DNA of 64,000 nucleotides from assembly GCA_910591455.2 (NCBI GenBank), contig OU342806.1, positions 28,645,517 to 28,709,516 of the forward strand, given 5' to 3'. The translations under genes were made by a program, and so were the position numbers. Origin of the DNA: Pholis gunnellus. Its lineage: Eukaryota; Chordata; Actinopteri; Perciformes; Pholidae. Below, piece after piece: positions 31,800 to 44,368 of the stretch; position 1 is the first letter of the stretch; every line of letters starts with the position of its first letter. The notes under the pieces are model-generated. The model worked only from the letters and a program-made list of their open reading frames with translations, was not told the DNA's origin and made no database searches.

Positions 31800-33889
31800 A
31801 CCCTTTTAGTTAAACCCGTTGGAAACTAGCCACCCTAGCCCTATTTTTAGGCCTCTGCTTGAAAAATGCATACCCATACTAAAGAGAGTGTAAATCTCTA
31901 ACTACAAGGTCTATTTGAATAACTTTGATGGTATAATAACAGAAACACTTGTGAGATTTGCTCAGATGTATAAATATCAGTGTATATGTTACTGGTTAAT
32001 ACTGAATGAAGATAACACACAGCTCAAATTGAAAATGTTCAGGTTCGCCTGGAAAAAAAGCACTTTGTATTGATATTATTTATTTGAAATAATGCAGATG
32101 AAAGCCTAATCTCTCCCAAATCATAGCACAACATGTCAGCAGTCTTTAAAAAAAATTGGCTTTGATAAAGTGAAGCATGCCAAAGTTATAGAGGTTTCAG
32201 TACGGACAATTCAGATGGGGTCGAGCCAAATTCTCATTTTGGAACCAGCTGTTTTATTGTAATTTTATATACTATATAACTATATATTTCACTTGTTTTA
32301 TCACTAATAGTGTTCAATCTATCCAAAACAGCAGTTTGGCATCATTTTGAGAGAGCCTGGGCGAAAAATACGTGAAATTGTGGTACCACTTGTAGTTTAT
32401 TGTATTACTTTGTAACCTCTTGGACCCGAGCGAGCCCCATTTGGGGTTCAGAGCGAGATATTTAATCGAAGAGTGTCGTAGAAATCAAAGTTCATAGACA
32501 AATAAAAAAAAGAAATATTTTTAAAAAAAGTCTCCTTAACTTAAACATGTAAACCATTTTACACACTGCAAACACCATTATAAACTATTCTACTAACTAA
32601 CTAAGAAGATCCGCCACAATATCATGTATTTTACGCCAACTACTCAGAAAACGCTTCAAACATCGGGGCCATTGCATCTCCCCCAGCATATCACACAGCT
32701 AACAGCACTAGCATTTCCCACAGATTTCAGCGATAACATCCGAATTTTTCTCTGTGAAAGCGTTCAATAGTTAGAGCCAACAAGCCACAGAAAGCACAAC
32801 TCCAACACTGCCAAATATTAGAATTGTATCATACCTTGAGTCGCTTTTCAGCGTGGAAACGGAGGAATCCAAAATTAATCCTTAATAGAAATGTGCTCGC
32901 TAGCTCACTATGCACGTCTGAAACTTAAAATGGCGATTCTCCGTACATTTGAGCCAAAATGGTGGTCAATATGCCGGCTGGCGAATCATACAGGGGCTTG
33001 GGGCTTGGGTCTGATCGCGGCACAGTTTTGGAGTTTTAGTGGCTGAAAAATCTGTCAATCACTTCATGGAACATATGGGTGTGTTCCAAATATCCTCCCG
33101 GTTCTAACGAGTGGTCACATGATAAGATGCGCCCACCATAGGCTGAGCAAGCGCTCCATAGACACAGACAGAGACGAGAAAAATCCATGGAGGAGAGATA
33201 TGAGAGGTCAAAATGCCTCAGAATGATGCCAAACAGCTCTGTTATGATAGATTGTATATGAGTGATAAACAAAGTGAAATATAGTGAAATGTATAGTTAT
33301 ATAGTATATAAAAGTACAATGGAACAGCTGCAAGTCCTGGTTCAAAAATTTGAATTTGGCATGTTTTTTTTTACATAAACACCTATAACTGGAGTTTGCT
33401 TCACTTTATTTACACCAATTCTTTTTGTGAGGCACCTGCACCCTTTGTGCTATGAATTGGGAATGTTTTAGTCTAGCCAGGGCCTCATTTAATAAATTAC
33501 AGGCGAACCTGGGAATGTTTGCTGTGTTCTGGCTTCAGCTACTATTAACCAGTAACATATACACAATATTTACTCATCTCATCAAATCTCACAATTCCTA
33601 GTGTTATTGAATCATCAACATTTTTAAAATAGACCTTGTAGTTACAGAATTGTAGTCACTTTAGTATGGGTTACAATTTTCGAGAAGAGGCCTAAAAAGA
33701 GGCTTAGGGTCCTGTGTTTTGAGTGAGTAAAATAGCTTCCATGGTCCATTTGCCCAGAATTTCTTCGTTATGTAGGTATATGATATATCATAAAATATCA
33801 TTTTAATCGTTCTCAGAAGTACACACAAGTACTACATGTGTGTACTCTGTCGCCCCCCCTAGCCCTCTTGGGTCCAAGAGGTTTTAATG
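31800..33889. mobile_element. C2: second piggyBac-like palindromic element
   Basis: A core from AACCTCTTGGACCCGAG (32,414) to GGGTCCAAGAGG (33,882) has inverted ends like C1, with TTAA just outside the right end (33,884-33,887). Sequence homologous to the C1 palindrome lies in opposite orientations on the two sides: 31,840-32,390, with GTTTGGCATCATTTTGAGAG near its end, and 33,190-33,720, with GAATGATGCCAAACAG near its start. The left arm is outside the 32,414 end, so C2 is either larger than its core or two elements lie back to back. No coding frame is present. Confidence 0.5.
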
Positions 33890-36249
33890 TTGGTTTATAT
33901 AGTTATTTCCTCACAGGCTTCTTCTCATTGTTGAGACCTAGATGAGCCCCCCTAGGAATGTCAGCCCAACCGCTTAGTTTGGCGTTGTACAAAACTTTAA
34001 CCAACATTTTAGAAGTTGTTTAACCACCAACATTCAACCTGTTGAGACTTCATTGGAATCCAAAAGTTCTCTAGTGCAGTCTTTATAATCCAGAACAAGT
34101 GTTGTGCATGTACATCAGATTCTGGGAAGTTCTCGAGTTCGTGTCTCAGTGAAACACACTGCTCTCACGATACACTCTCTGACTCCTCGCCAGGGCTGCC
34201 AGCTCATCCATATTGTTAGACAGTGACCTCACTTGGTAATGGAAGGCAAACGTGGCTTGTATCTCCTTTTCTTCTCTCAGTGTTTCACTCCTGCCCTACA
34301 TGCCCCTTATCTCCTCCTCCTCAACTTCTTGGGGATTTCAGGTCTCTCCCTTGCCATCATGCTCAGTGGAAGCGACAACAACAGAAACTATGGCTCTGTT
34401 GACGCCTTACTATGGGACAAAGAAGTAGTTGAGCAAAAGTGTCCCAGTGACAAAGAAGATGGTGAAAACTTTCCACAACATCTACTAAACTAACTAACTA
34501 AAAGTATAGGCTTTACATAAGATGTGGACCTAGTCACCAAATGTTACCAAAGGGTGAGACTGAATGCGAGTAAGGCACTTTAGGTGACCAAATATTACAA
34601 TTAACTTACATGAACTATAAGACTGTGAAACGGTTAAAGTTGTAAGACAATAACACAGCAACTTCCAGACCATACAACACTGTGGTACCTGTCAATCACA
34701 AGGTAGCCCCGCCCTAAAGCATACCCTGCTTTATGGTCTGTTTGATTCTAAATGGACCATCATTTACTAAATGAACATCATGCTGTATTGAAGACTTGAA
34801 ACTAGAGATTGAGACCATAAACTCATGTTTACAATGTTTACTGAGGTAATAAATCAAGAGAGAAGAAGAGTCATTTTCTCATATTTTCTACACAACCAGA
34901 GGAGTCGGAAAAAGAGGAAAAGAGAGCAACTGTCGCTGGCTCATATGGCACAGGATGAATCGTGTTGAGGAAAATCATGTTGTTTCTGTTGGTTTGGCAT
35001 GGTGGATGGTTCTAAATCCTATATGCTACAGACAGGAAGACAGTCAGAGGTCTGATGTCCTAGCTGTAGTCAATTCTGAATGCAACATCACCATAGTTGC
35101 TAAAGTCGTCCAAAACTAACCCAGCATCCAAAAGTGAACAGTTTCAATCTACTGAATGAATTGTCACATTTCTACAAATTATAATCTTTGGCTTCAGCTA
35201 GCTGTAAGCAGAACACGCCTGAAATGGTTTGGGAGTATTGGTCAACTTCATTCCTTAATCCTGCAATAATCGATTTTTGACATGTTATCACCTTATCAGT
35301 CTGACTCACCGGATGTAGACCCAGGGGAATAAGCCTGCCGCGTATCTCACACGGCATTCTCCATCTCCTCAACCATTTGCGCTATCTATTTAGCAGGTTT
35401 GCTGCATCCTGTATACTGCGCCGCCCAAGATGACTGAGATTGGTTTAACTACATACAAACAAGCCAGAGTATTTTTTCTTCCTGTACAATAATGATAATG
35501 TGTGGGGCCAGACCATTCTTTAGAGCTGACACAGCTCTATGGAGATATAGTTGGCTCCTTATAAAACTGATATTGACATCCAGAGCAACATTGTGATTTA
35601 TCTGAAATATATATTTGTGTCCACCTGATTAATGTAAGTCCAATAGTCACTCTTAAATATTGGTCTTTTTAGCTGCTAAATGTTGTTTTTACATTTTAAA
35701 CACATGAAGCTCTAGAGTGAGTTCAGTCAGGAAGACTATACCAAGATAGCCATTTGCATATTCACTCATTATTTCCTTGATGTCATTGTTTCCCGGCTGT
35801 TAATCATGACACCAGCTGTTTAGATCAGCTGGTCTCCCTTATCCAATAGCACAGTGACACAATTACATCGTTAGCCTATTATATTGCTGCCGTCTCTTTT
35901 AAATATGATCGTCTCACTACCTTCATGTTCATGCTGCTGTTACGCACCCCTCCACCTCCTCATCTCAACCCAGTCTTCACAGATTCATCATCTTCATCAA
36001 CTCATCATTCTATGAGCCTCATCAGCCACAACCACCACCAGTGTCTGGATTTATCTTGCTGCTGCTCAGGGCAGACGCCCCTCCATTACAAATCTCCCTG
36101 TAGAGTCAAAGTGACAAAGACTCTGTCAAGACTTATCATCACATATCATCTGTTAATAATAAGCAATTATCTTTTCTTCATCTGTCTTGTCTCTCCTGAT
36201 TTAAACAAGTTATAATATAATTATAGATCATTAGAGGTGTTGAAAGGTG
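33890..36249. other. No recognised feature
   Basis: About 2.3 kb of unique-looking sequence. The ORFs at 34,233-34,493 and 35,925-36,215 have no domain, and splice-like motifs nearby are not convincing. This would be a place to look for host introns. Confidence 0.5.
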
Positions 36250-36405
36250 TATCTTTTAGCTTTGGACAGAGCCAGGCAAACTGCTTCCCCCTGTTTCCAG
36301 TCTTTATGCGAAGCTAGGCTAACTCTTTCATGAGTCTAGCTACTCACTGTCCAGACATGAGAGTTGATCTTCTCATCCAACCATTGCTTTAACCAAAAGC
36401 TTGGT
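36250..36405 (-). repeat. Repeat E, reverse copy
   Basis: TTTGGACAGAGCCAGGCAAA, TTCCCCCTGTTTCCAGTCTT, TGCGAAGCTAGGCTAACT and CCAGACATGAGAGT are the reverse form of a common fish repeat. Its forward form is at 49,905-50,065. Confidence 0.7.
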
Positions 36406-36659
36406 TAAAGGTGACTGTGACGACTGTTTTTCACTTATGGAAAGGGCCTTGGCGTAGTTTAGTTGTCTAGTTAACATTATCATAGACTTAGGATTAGAGC
36501 AAGTCTTTCACAACCAGTATAGTTTCACAATCGATAATTGTGTTGTTGATCATAACTGTACATTTAGAGCTGAAAAGGGAGGTATCAAAAGGGAAAATCC
36601 AATTCACATTTTGAATTGAGGATCTTGATTATTAGTCATGATGTTGATGGTTTATGCTC
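36406..36659. other. No recognised feature
   Basis: Short unique-looking stretch between two repeats. Confidence 0.5.
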
Positions 36660-36945
36660 CAGTAGAGGCTCAGTGGTCCTTCAATCAGAGGATCAGCATT
36701 TCGATCCCCGACTTCCTTAGTAACATGTCGATGTGTCCTTGGGCAACACACTTAACCCCCTAACTGGTCCCGTAAGCTGTGCCTGCGGTGTATGAATGGT
36801 TATGAATGTTAGATAATCCTGATGTTAGATAGTCCTGATGTGCATGTCATTCACCTATTCATACACACCCATCAGTGTATGAATGGGTGAATGACATGTA
36901 GTGGTTAGAAGACTAAAAAAGTCCATTTACCATTTACAAGTCCAT
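36660..36945 (+). repeat. tRNA-related SINE-like repeat
   Basis: GAGGCTCAGTGGTCCTTCAA looks like a tRNA A-box region, and ATTTCGATCCCCGACT like a B box. ATGTGTCCTTGGGCAACACAC, two ATGAATGGTTATGAATG-like words and the ending TCCATTTACCATTTAC are typical of a widespread percomorph repeat. It is diverged and has no intact RNA polymerase III unit that I would trust. Confidence 0.7.
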
Positions 36946-39310
36946 ATAATATCAACCTTGTTTTAAGAAATCATGTTTTATTCACAATGTCATGGAGAAG
37001 TACCACACTACCCCTTTATTTGGTGAAATTCTTTAACCATGGAAATGTTTACAGCTCTTGCGAATGGCTAGTGAGGGTACTTTCTCGTACATGCTGCTCC
37101 ATGGTCTGCTCCTGGATTTGAAACCGGACCGAAATGGTTATATCACGAAAATAGTTCACGGAAATGTGTTTTTGAAAACATTTGAGGCCAGTCTTTCTTC
37201 ATTTTAGATCGACAACGGTTAGTTTAAACGTTTTTGGGAGTTTTCCAGAGGAGGAGATTCACCAATGGTTTATAAGATAAGTAGTTTCCTCACTCCTAGA
37301 ATAAGTGTCAGTCTTGAGTTTTTTTTGCACTAGTTTTCTTTGCACCAAATCTAATGTTTTAGGATCACAATTCATCTCGTAGTTGGTTGGCTTGGTTGAA
37401 CTCCTCACATGAGGATTTTCTAAAACATCAATGGAGTAAACAAATGGGAAATTCACTTCCTGAAGCGGAGCCGTTCAAAAAGTGGGCGGTCACTGGTTAG
37501 CTCTATATCAGTAAACCTGTGTGAGTGTGCATGTGTGTGACAGTCTCCTGTCCCCGGAAGATAAATGGTTGACCCTTGGTACCTCTCGGCTCACCTCCCA
37601 CACACAGCAGGCCAGCAGCTCCTCGCTCTCTATGCAAAGTAGAGAAAGTCATTCAGCAGGAGATGAAACAGACGCTTCATCTCATCACTGCTGCGCCGCC
37701 GCCTGTGAAGTAGGAGGCTGATAACGGGACACGTAAAGGCTGCTGTTTGGATTTGGGCCACTTTCCCCACTATCTAGAGGAAGGTTTTAGAAACACACTC
37801 ATTAACATGCTAAGCTGGGAGTCTGTCCGTGGCTGCTATACTTCTATACTATCCTCTCGAAAAAAGAAACATCCCTTCCAGCTCAGCCTATTCCCTTTTC
37901 CAGCACTTCACTCCTCTGTGATGGTCACTACCCGACCAATTCTCTTTTAACATATTTCTGAGGTAGCATGTAATGTTGGCGACCTGCTGAATCATATCCA
38001 CCTCCCTCCACTTGCCAAGATTGGTGGAAGTGAGATTAAAATGTCTCACTCCATTTACATGGATACAAGCAATTCATCTTTGCAGCTTTGTGTCTAATAT
38101 GTATTGCCCCGCTAACAGTGTCATGTTGCCTGTTTTGGAAAGGAAAGCAGACCTGTTTCTGGTGACCACTTATCTTTCCACAGCTCCACCAACATGCAAC
38201 AGTTCCACTAGTGTACAGGAAACATGAGCAGAACATAATTTTTTTTCATCACCGGTAAGGCTTCGGTAAAGTTAAAATTGAATGTAAAGTGAACTTTCGC
38301 CTCGATATATTTGTGCAAATTTGATCTCCGAAAGGCTTGTGCAGTTCATGTTCATTCTCCTCAAACAGTTAATGTGCAGACTGTATTAGATGTTTGCTTT
38401 AGCAAGCAAGCATCTTAACCACTGACAATAATGTTGCTAGACATTTGTAGGAAAACACACACACACAAAAAATTGAGATAGAAGATATTGTACGAGCCTC
38501 TTTATGAGAATACATTGAACCAGTTGCTGTTTGTTATTGTCATTGAGATTATTATAAAAATGATTTGATATATTTGATTTGAAGCAGGACTGTTTGCATC
38601 ACATGAGCGACCCACAGCTCACATAAAGTTCACATCAACCTGATGAGGTTCACATGTTGCCCATATCTATCCATGCACATGTAGCAATTTCTTCCATTTC
38701 TTTTCTCGCAAGGCAGACTGATTTGGATGATTGTCGGTGTCTGGTTCAGAATCACGCAAGACTCTGTTTTCTATTGGGATTGCAGATGTTGTAATCATAA
38801 CCTACATGTATATGTGTAATGTTCTAATTTTCTGAGATACTGAATTTTGGGTTTTCATTAGCTGTAAACCATAATCATCAAAATTAAAAGAAATAAACAC
38901 TTGAAATATATCACCCTGTGTGTAATGAATGTATATAATATGAGTTTCACTTTTTAAATTGAATTACTGAAATAAATTAACTTTTCGATGATATTCTAAT
39001 TCATTGAGATACACCTGTACCTATTGATCTGTGTTCCCCTGCGTGCACTCAGCCGTGGAGATTGAGCACTTTCCATAATATATCAACTGATAATATCTGT
39101 GCAAGTTGGTGGAACAGTTGTTGTGTGGTTCTCCACACCACTCTTTAATTCTGTCCCCCAGCTTCACCAGTACCACAAGTCTTTGTGTCATTTTGTGTCA
39201 TCATCTTTTTTCTGCATTTTAGATTCATACTCTTGGATTGAATCTTGTATTCGTGATGGACAGTCCACAAATCGCTCACCTAATTTCTGTATTGGAGATA
39301 TACATCTTTG
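36946..39310. other. No recognised feature
   Basis: About 2.4 kb of AT-rich, unique-looking DNA with a short (AC) run at 38,455-38,467. No ORF has a recognisable domain. Confidence 0.5.
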
Positions 39311-40781
39311 TTTGAGAAGCCTTTGGAAATGATGGGAGCTGTATTTGAGATATATTCCTTTGAAAATTACATTTCTGTATTTGTGATGGAAAGACTTGAA
39401 CTTAACATTTCTTGACATGAACCTCATTCTGAGCTTAATGTTAAGATACAGTTACACCAAGGGGCTTTTATTTTGAAAGGGTTGGACTGGGTGGGCGAGA
39501 GAGGGGAGAGGAGACAGAATCAGAATGTTTGACACACATACACAGAGGTTATTAAATGACAGGCTTCATCACAAGCATTCCAGTTAGAAATCACTCTGTG
39601 GGACTTTTATTTTGAAAGGGTGGGGCTGGGTGGGTGAGAGAGGAGGAGAGGAGACAGAATCATAATGAATTTACTGAATATCTCCAAGTCATGTATGTGT
39701 GTGTGTGTAGGTGTGTGTGTGTGTCTCAGTGTCCCTGTGTGTTCATCAACCGCACTAATGAGCTCATATCAAACACCTGTGTGCTTGGGTGCATGTGTGT
39801 CACTTGTTGCCATAGTGATTGGAGCACCTGTGTGTTAGAGGCTAATCAAGATGAGTTAGACTATACAGTGATTTTCACCAAAACTACCTGTCAAACATCT
39901 GCCCTTTATACCAAAAACCATGAGTCCAATCACCAACATTATGGGTACCATGAGAGAGATAAGACTCTGCCACTCTGCTGTGTTTTGAGCTACAGAGCCA
40001 AATATAAAACTGGTACCGTCTGCTTTGTTTGAGAAATCAGTGGTCAGATTTAACATGGAGTCTAATGGAGCAGTTGGTTGGAGTTCATGACGCTTATCGG
40101 CTCTTTGAGCCAAATGTGTAAGTCCGTTGGATTCCATAGACACATGACTGCGACCAGCACAAAATTTCCAAGCTTTTTGGCTAAAAATGGTGTATAAAGA
40201 GTAAAAATTGTGGGACTCGGCGCAATTTGTTTGTACAAATCACAGAATACTTTTCATGCTCCGCTCCACTCCGACCGTGATGTCATCACTCAAGCACTGA
40301 ATGAGCCAGACAATACACACCCATTATAAAATCTGAAACGGACAAAATGTTCCTGAAACTTAATCTGTGACTTCATGAAAACTGTGCTAGCTATCATAAT
40401 GCCCATCTACGTTTTAATCTTTGAATCATTTTTCTACGTTGAAGTATGGCTAGTCAATATGGGCCCAAAGTTAAGTGTTTTTTTTTGCTCTCTTCACGCC
40501 GAAACCCGATTCAAGTGAATGGAGCGACTTTGCTCCATTTTTTGCGATTTTCGGGAAAACGGCGGAGCAAATCTCTGAAAAAAGTCATTCCACATGATTC
40601 CCAATCAGGCCACATGTTTTGATGTATTTTTTGCGCAGGTGTTGGCAACGCTGCGCGACGAGAAGTGCAGCAATTTTTTTTACTTTCTCCCAGAAGAAGA
40701 AGTTATTAAGACCGCAGGATTATAGTCAGTGTGCTTTGGCACAGGCAGTTGTATTGCCTTTGTGCCAAAAAGCCACACTGA
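39311..40781 (-). mobile_element. H7: reversed family-A Helitron-like copy, 3'-truncated
   Basis: This reads as the complement of H2/H3. Its 5' end, in reverse, is TCAGTGTGGCTTTTTGGCAC, finishing at 40,781, with the hairpin partner ACACTGACTATAATCC just inside. GGGCCCAAAGTTAAGTG, AACCCGATTCAAGTGAATGG and the AATAAAAGCCCC-type stretch (around 39,465 and 39,610) follow. It stops at 39,311 inside the 14-bp-arm hairpin region, so the 3' CTAG terminus is missing. It is more diverged from H2 than H3 is, and so older. It lies outside hAT-1, confirming that the family also exists as single copies. Confidence 0.7.
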
Positions 40782-41483
40782 ATCACTTCACAGTCAGTCT
40801 GAACTCTCAGTAGTGGGGCTTAAGACCTTTTTAACGTCTCATTGAAGCATGATCTGCCTACCTCAGTTGCAAAGATGCTCTGGGGAAGAAAGTGACATTA
40901 AAATGCCTCCCTCCAGTCAGATTACATTGATTGATCTGCATATGGTGTGGTTTAGCAGAATGGTGAGGCATTTGTCCTTCCCCAGTTTTGTTTGTCAGGA
41001 GGAGGTAAACTTGGATAGCTTGTTACTTCTGGCATCAAGTAAAAAGATAAAATGCAGGTGAAGAAACTGAATCGACAGGCAGGTAGGACTTTAGCAACAG
41101 GGTAACAGGAAGCGGGGTAAAAAGCTGGAATGGTTGGAGCACTATAGGCACAAAGGTGACACACAGTATGGCAGAGATTAAATGCTAGTTGTATAGAAAG
41201 TGATTAGCAAATGGGGAGCAGATTAATCAGAGAGCTGCTGAGATCTGGTGACTTGCAGGAACTTAAAGGTCAACAATTGATGCAGGAGTGTTACTGACAA
41301 GGTCTGGGGAGTTTCAGTATCAGTACAGACCTCAGAGAGATGGAGAGGGTCTGAGGTTGGAGAAGGAGGGAGAGGTGTACACACATCAGCTATTATGACA
41401 ACTCACCAATATCAAAGTTTAAGACTTAGAATTGCCCTAGACAAATAAATAAATTAAAAGCTAATTTAAGTATTATTAGAGTA
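40782..41483. other. No recognised feature
   Basis: Unique-looking DNA up to the duplicated flank of the gypsy insertion. Confidence 0.5.
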
Positions 41484-41713
41484 TGTGTTATTTACAATTC
41501 ATCCAGTTCAAATCTGACAATGAATATTGTTGAGATAATATTCTATTCAACTTTGTATATTTGAAATGACAGTCAGTTGTTGACTACTAACAGACGTTAA
41601 TACAACTGTTAGGCTACTTCAATATAAATGGGACTAAATCATAGCACAAGTTAGACATTAGTGTGATGTTAGTGTGAGGAAATTCTTTCTAAATGGACCT
41701 TGTTGAAATTTGA
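41484..41713. repeat. 230-bp direct repeat, left copy
   Basis: Almost identical to 46,791-47,020 (shared TGTGTTATTTACAATTCATC to GACCTTGTTGAAATTT). The two copies bracket the retrotransposon remnant. The stretch is also related, at lower similarity, to about 4,225-4,370. Confidence 0.95.
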
Positions 41714-41734
41714 GATAATCCCGGAATCGTTCAG

Positions 41735-42046
41735 TTACAGCCCATTTGAGAGCTTCAGCTTCCCTGAATGGAGTCTGTAGTTCTTCTCTGTGGGAGTGAA
41801 TGTTCGCGATCCATATCCTATCACTCTCAATGCTCCTTCTTGACGCTGATACAAAACGGCTCCAAGACCTTCCTCAGACGCATCAACATGTAGCACAAAT
41901 GGCTTCTCAAGATCAGGATATGCCATCACTGGAGGATCTGACAGTGTGTCAACCAGTCTATCCAACACTTGCTGATGTAGTGCTGTCCACTCCACTGGCT
42001 GAGATGGAGGTAGCTGGGGAGAACGACTGTCTCGACCCTTCTTCAT
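41735..42046 (-). pseudogene. Inverted Ty3/gypsy RNase H fragment
   Basis: A minus-strand frame of 103 codons carries the start of the RNase H domain that follows reverse transcriptase in Ty3/gypsy elements. It includes FVLHVDASEEGLGAVLYQR, with the first catalytic aspartate, then RVIGYGSRTFTPTEKNY and the beginning of the next conserved helix. A 40-bp stretch near 41,720-41,760 is identical in reverse to the plus-strand remnant at 43,696-43,740, so the two pieces overlap and come from two copies or from a copied segment. It occupies the place where the 5' LTR should be. Confidence 0.85.
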
Positions 42047-42082
42047 CTGTTTCTTCTCATTTTAAGGGTGCAACATAATTTT

Positions 42083-42100
42083 TGGTGTTTCCGCCCGGTC
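42083..42100 (+). other. Putative primer-binding site
   Basis: TGGTGTTTCCGCCCGGTC starts seven bases after the LTR-tail CA. A TGG start fits pairing to a tRNA CCA end. I could not match it with confidence to a particular tRNA from memory. Confidence 0.45.
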
Positions 42101-42279
42101 TAAGCAAGTTTTCAGATGGAAAAGGGTGTGTTTTTGTCGACGAGTGTAGCCGAGCTAGCTTGTTATGTTGGCTAGCAGCAGCTACCAGCTCACCGATGCA
42201 GCAGAAAAGACACACGTGGAAGGAAAATAAAGCACCCTTGCTTTCTTCGAGCTGTGAGTAATTAAAAGACTGAACAAAT

Positions 42280-43699
42280 ATGGAGAGTGAGTGGGAATTG
42301 CTACTGGCTGATGTTGAGAAGAAACTTGTAACTTTATCAGTAACTGATCTCAGTGCAGTATGTCAGGAGCTAGGACTTCAGCCCAGTGAGGAGATACAAT
42401 CTTCATGTCGGTTCCTGAGAAGGCTGATCCTGGGTTACCTAGAGTAGAGTAAAGATGTTACTGGTTTGGAAGATACAGGATTTTCAGTGCTTTTAGCCAC
42501 GAACGATTTTATTGAGAACTTGAGAAAAGGGACTGACGATGCTGGTGGACAGAATGTATCGGAACGTGTGGAGGAGACGAGTGGGCAGCCAGCGGCAGTT
42601 ATGGGGCGCCCCCTGTCGACGGTAGAAGGTACTACACCGCAACCAGCTTTGTCACCACAGAGGTCAAGCAGCTCAACAGGCTCAGTAAGAGACTCAGAAC
42701 AAACCAGAAACAACGGGAATCTGCATCCCATGTACAGGAAGGATTTCAGGATTATTGGTCAAATTGGTGAAGTGGGCCAAAAAGACAAGCTGAATTTCAC
42801 CAGCCTTGAAAGACAGATTGAACGTGGACTACAAAAAGGCTACGATGAAGGTGAAATTGTAGAAGCAGTAATCCAGTCTATTGTACCTGAAGTCAGATTG
42901 AAGAGCTACTTGGAGAGCAGACAAAAACTATCACAGAACTCTTTAAGTCCTTAGGACTCATTTCGTCGAGAAAGATGCCACAGAACTTTATCATTCACTG
43001 ACCCGTGCTGTCCAAGAGCCAAAAGAAACACCTGTGCAGTTTCTAATCCGCACTATGGACCTCAGACAGAGAGTTCTATTTGCATCAGAAAGAGCCAAGG
43101 TAGGGCTGAAGTATAATCCAGAACTCATACAGACCCAGTTCTTGCAAACATTGGTGACAGGGTTACAAGATGATGCTGTACGTACCGATATCAAGCCTTA
43201 CCTACAGGATCCATCTGTACAGGACGAAGTGTTACTCGAGAAAATGAGCGCCGCTTACAGTGTGGAACTGGAGAGGAGAAATAAACTCTTATCTGTCTCC
43301 AAACCAAAAAGAGTGAAAGTGGCCATGGTTCAAGAAGAGGAGAACAGTGAAGTTGAGCAGGTTAGTGGTGTGAAGAACAATAAAAGCCACACAGCTAAGC
43401 CTAATCCTATACTTGAGAAGCTTGATGCTGGTAATAAAGTGATCTGTGAAGCGCTCCAGAACCTCACTGCACATGTGGCTAGTCTCAACCAAGCAAAGAG
43501 AAATAAAGAAGACAAACCAGCTAAAGCTAAGCAGAACAACTCTGGTAATGTGACACGAAACCCGAGAAAGTGTTCTGAGTGTGAAAAATCCAACCCAGAC
43601 AGCCGATGTACACACTGTTACAAGTGTGGCAGCAGTGAACATTGGGCTATTGGCTGTCGAAAGAGAAAAGATACCACCGCCACAAGCTGGAATTCTTAG
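42280..43699 (+). pseudogene. gypsy gag with CCHC zinc knuckle, broken
   Basis: From an ATG at 42,280 the frame encodes 55 residues up to an in-frame TAG at 42,445-42,447 and continues open beyond it to 42,951. There a frame change moves to the 43,034-43,699 frame. The second part, with LRQRVLFASERAKVG and QFLQTLVTGLQDD, is the helical capsid-like region that packages element RNA. A Lys-rich linker leads to CYKCGSSEHWAIGC, a CX2CX4HX4C zinc knuckle for RNA binding. The frame then runs directly, through the deletion joint, into RNase H sequence in another frame. I can tell the family but not the named lineage. Confidence 0.8.
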
Positions 43700-44368
43700 C
43701 TCTCAAATGGGCTGTAACTGAACGATTCCGGGATTATCTCTTCCATGCCCCTCACTTCACCGTGTACAGCGATAATAACCCCCTGACGTATGTGATGAAG
43801 ACAGCAAAACTAAATGCGGTGGGACATCACTGGGTGTCATTTAGCAGATTCCCGCTTCACTCTGAAATACAGACCAGGAACTGTCAACCGCGATGCAGAC
43901 TTCTTATCCCGTCAACCAGCAGAAATGGACCAGATGATAAAAGAATGCACAGAGCAGTGTAAACCAGATGACATCGCAGCAGTTGGAGAAGGACTGCGAG
44001 CTCAGAACAAAGGTGACACTGATTGGATCTCAGCCATTACATGTAATGTAGATGTGCTACCTGAACTGACCACTACATGCGAAACTACTGTAAAACCAAT
44101 ACCAGTCGAAGAGATTCAGGCAAGTCAAAGAGAGGATGAAGTGATAAGCAGAGTCATCACTCTAAAACAACAGAACGAACGCCTGAGACACAGAGATAAA
44201 ATTAAAGAGTCAATGACAGTGAAACGCCTCCTGAGAGAGTGGCCTCGTCTTCACTTGGATAAGGATGGAATCCTGCAACGAAAGACAAACTCCAGAATCC
44301 AGCTTGTGGTTTCTGAAAAGCTCAAGTCACTGATCTATCAGCAACTACATGAGGAAATGGACATTTAG
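43668..44368 (+). pseudogene. gypsy pol: end of RNase H and linker to integrase
   Basis: After the joint, LEFLALKWAVTERFRDYL and FTVYSDNNPLTYV form the second half of RNase H, with the conserved TDNNPLTY-like box (here SDNNPLTY). A frame change at about 43,830 is followed by RFTLKYRPGTVNRDADFLSR, the end of RNase H, where RNA of the RNA-DNA hybrid is cut. A linker of about 130 residues follows. Shortly before the frame ends come LHEEM residues carrying the first histidine of the integrase HHCC zinc domain. Confidence 0.8.

Noticed and set aside
34233..36215. Possible host exons in the quiet stretch
   Set aside because: Short ORFs lack motifs and convincing splice sites, so nothing can be claimed.
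36660..36945. tRNA gene
   Set aside because: Box-like motifs are present, but no cloverleaf with anticodon arm could be drawn. The surrounding text is a known SINE-like repeat.
43289..43642. 117- and 87-codon minus-strand ORFs
   Set aside because: They are antisense to the gag frame, which carries the zinc-knuckle motif.
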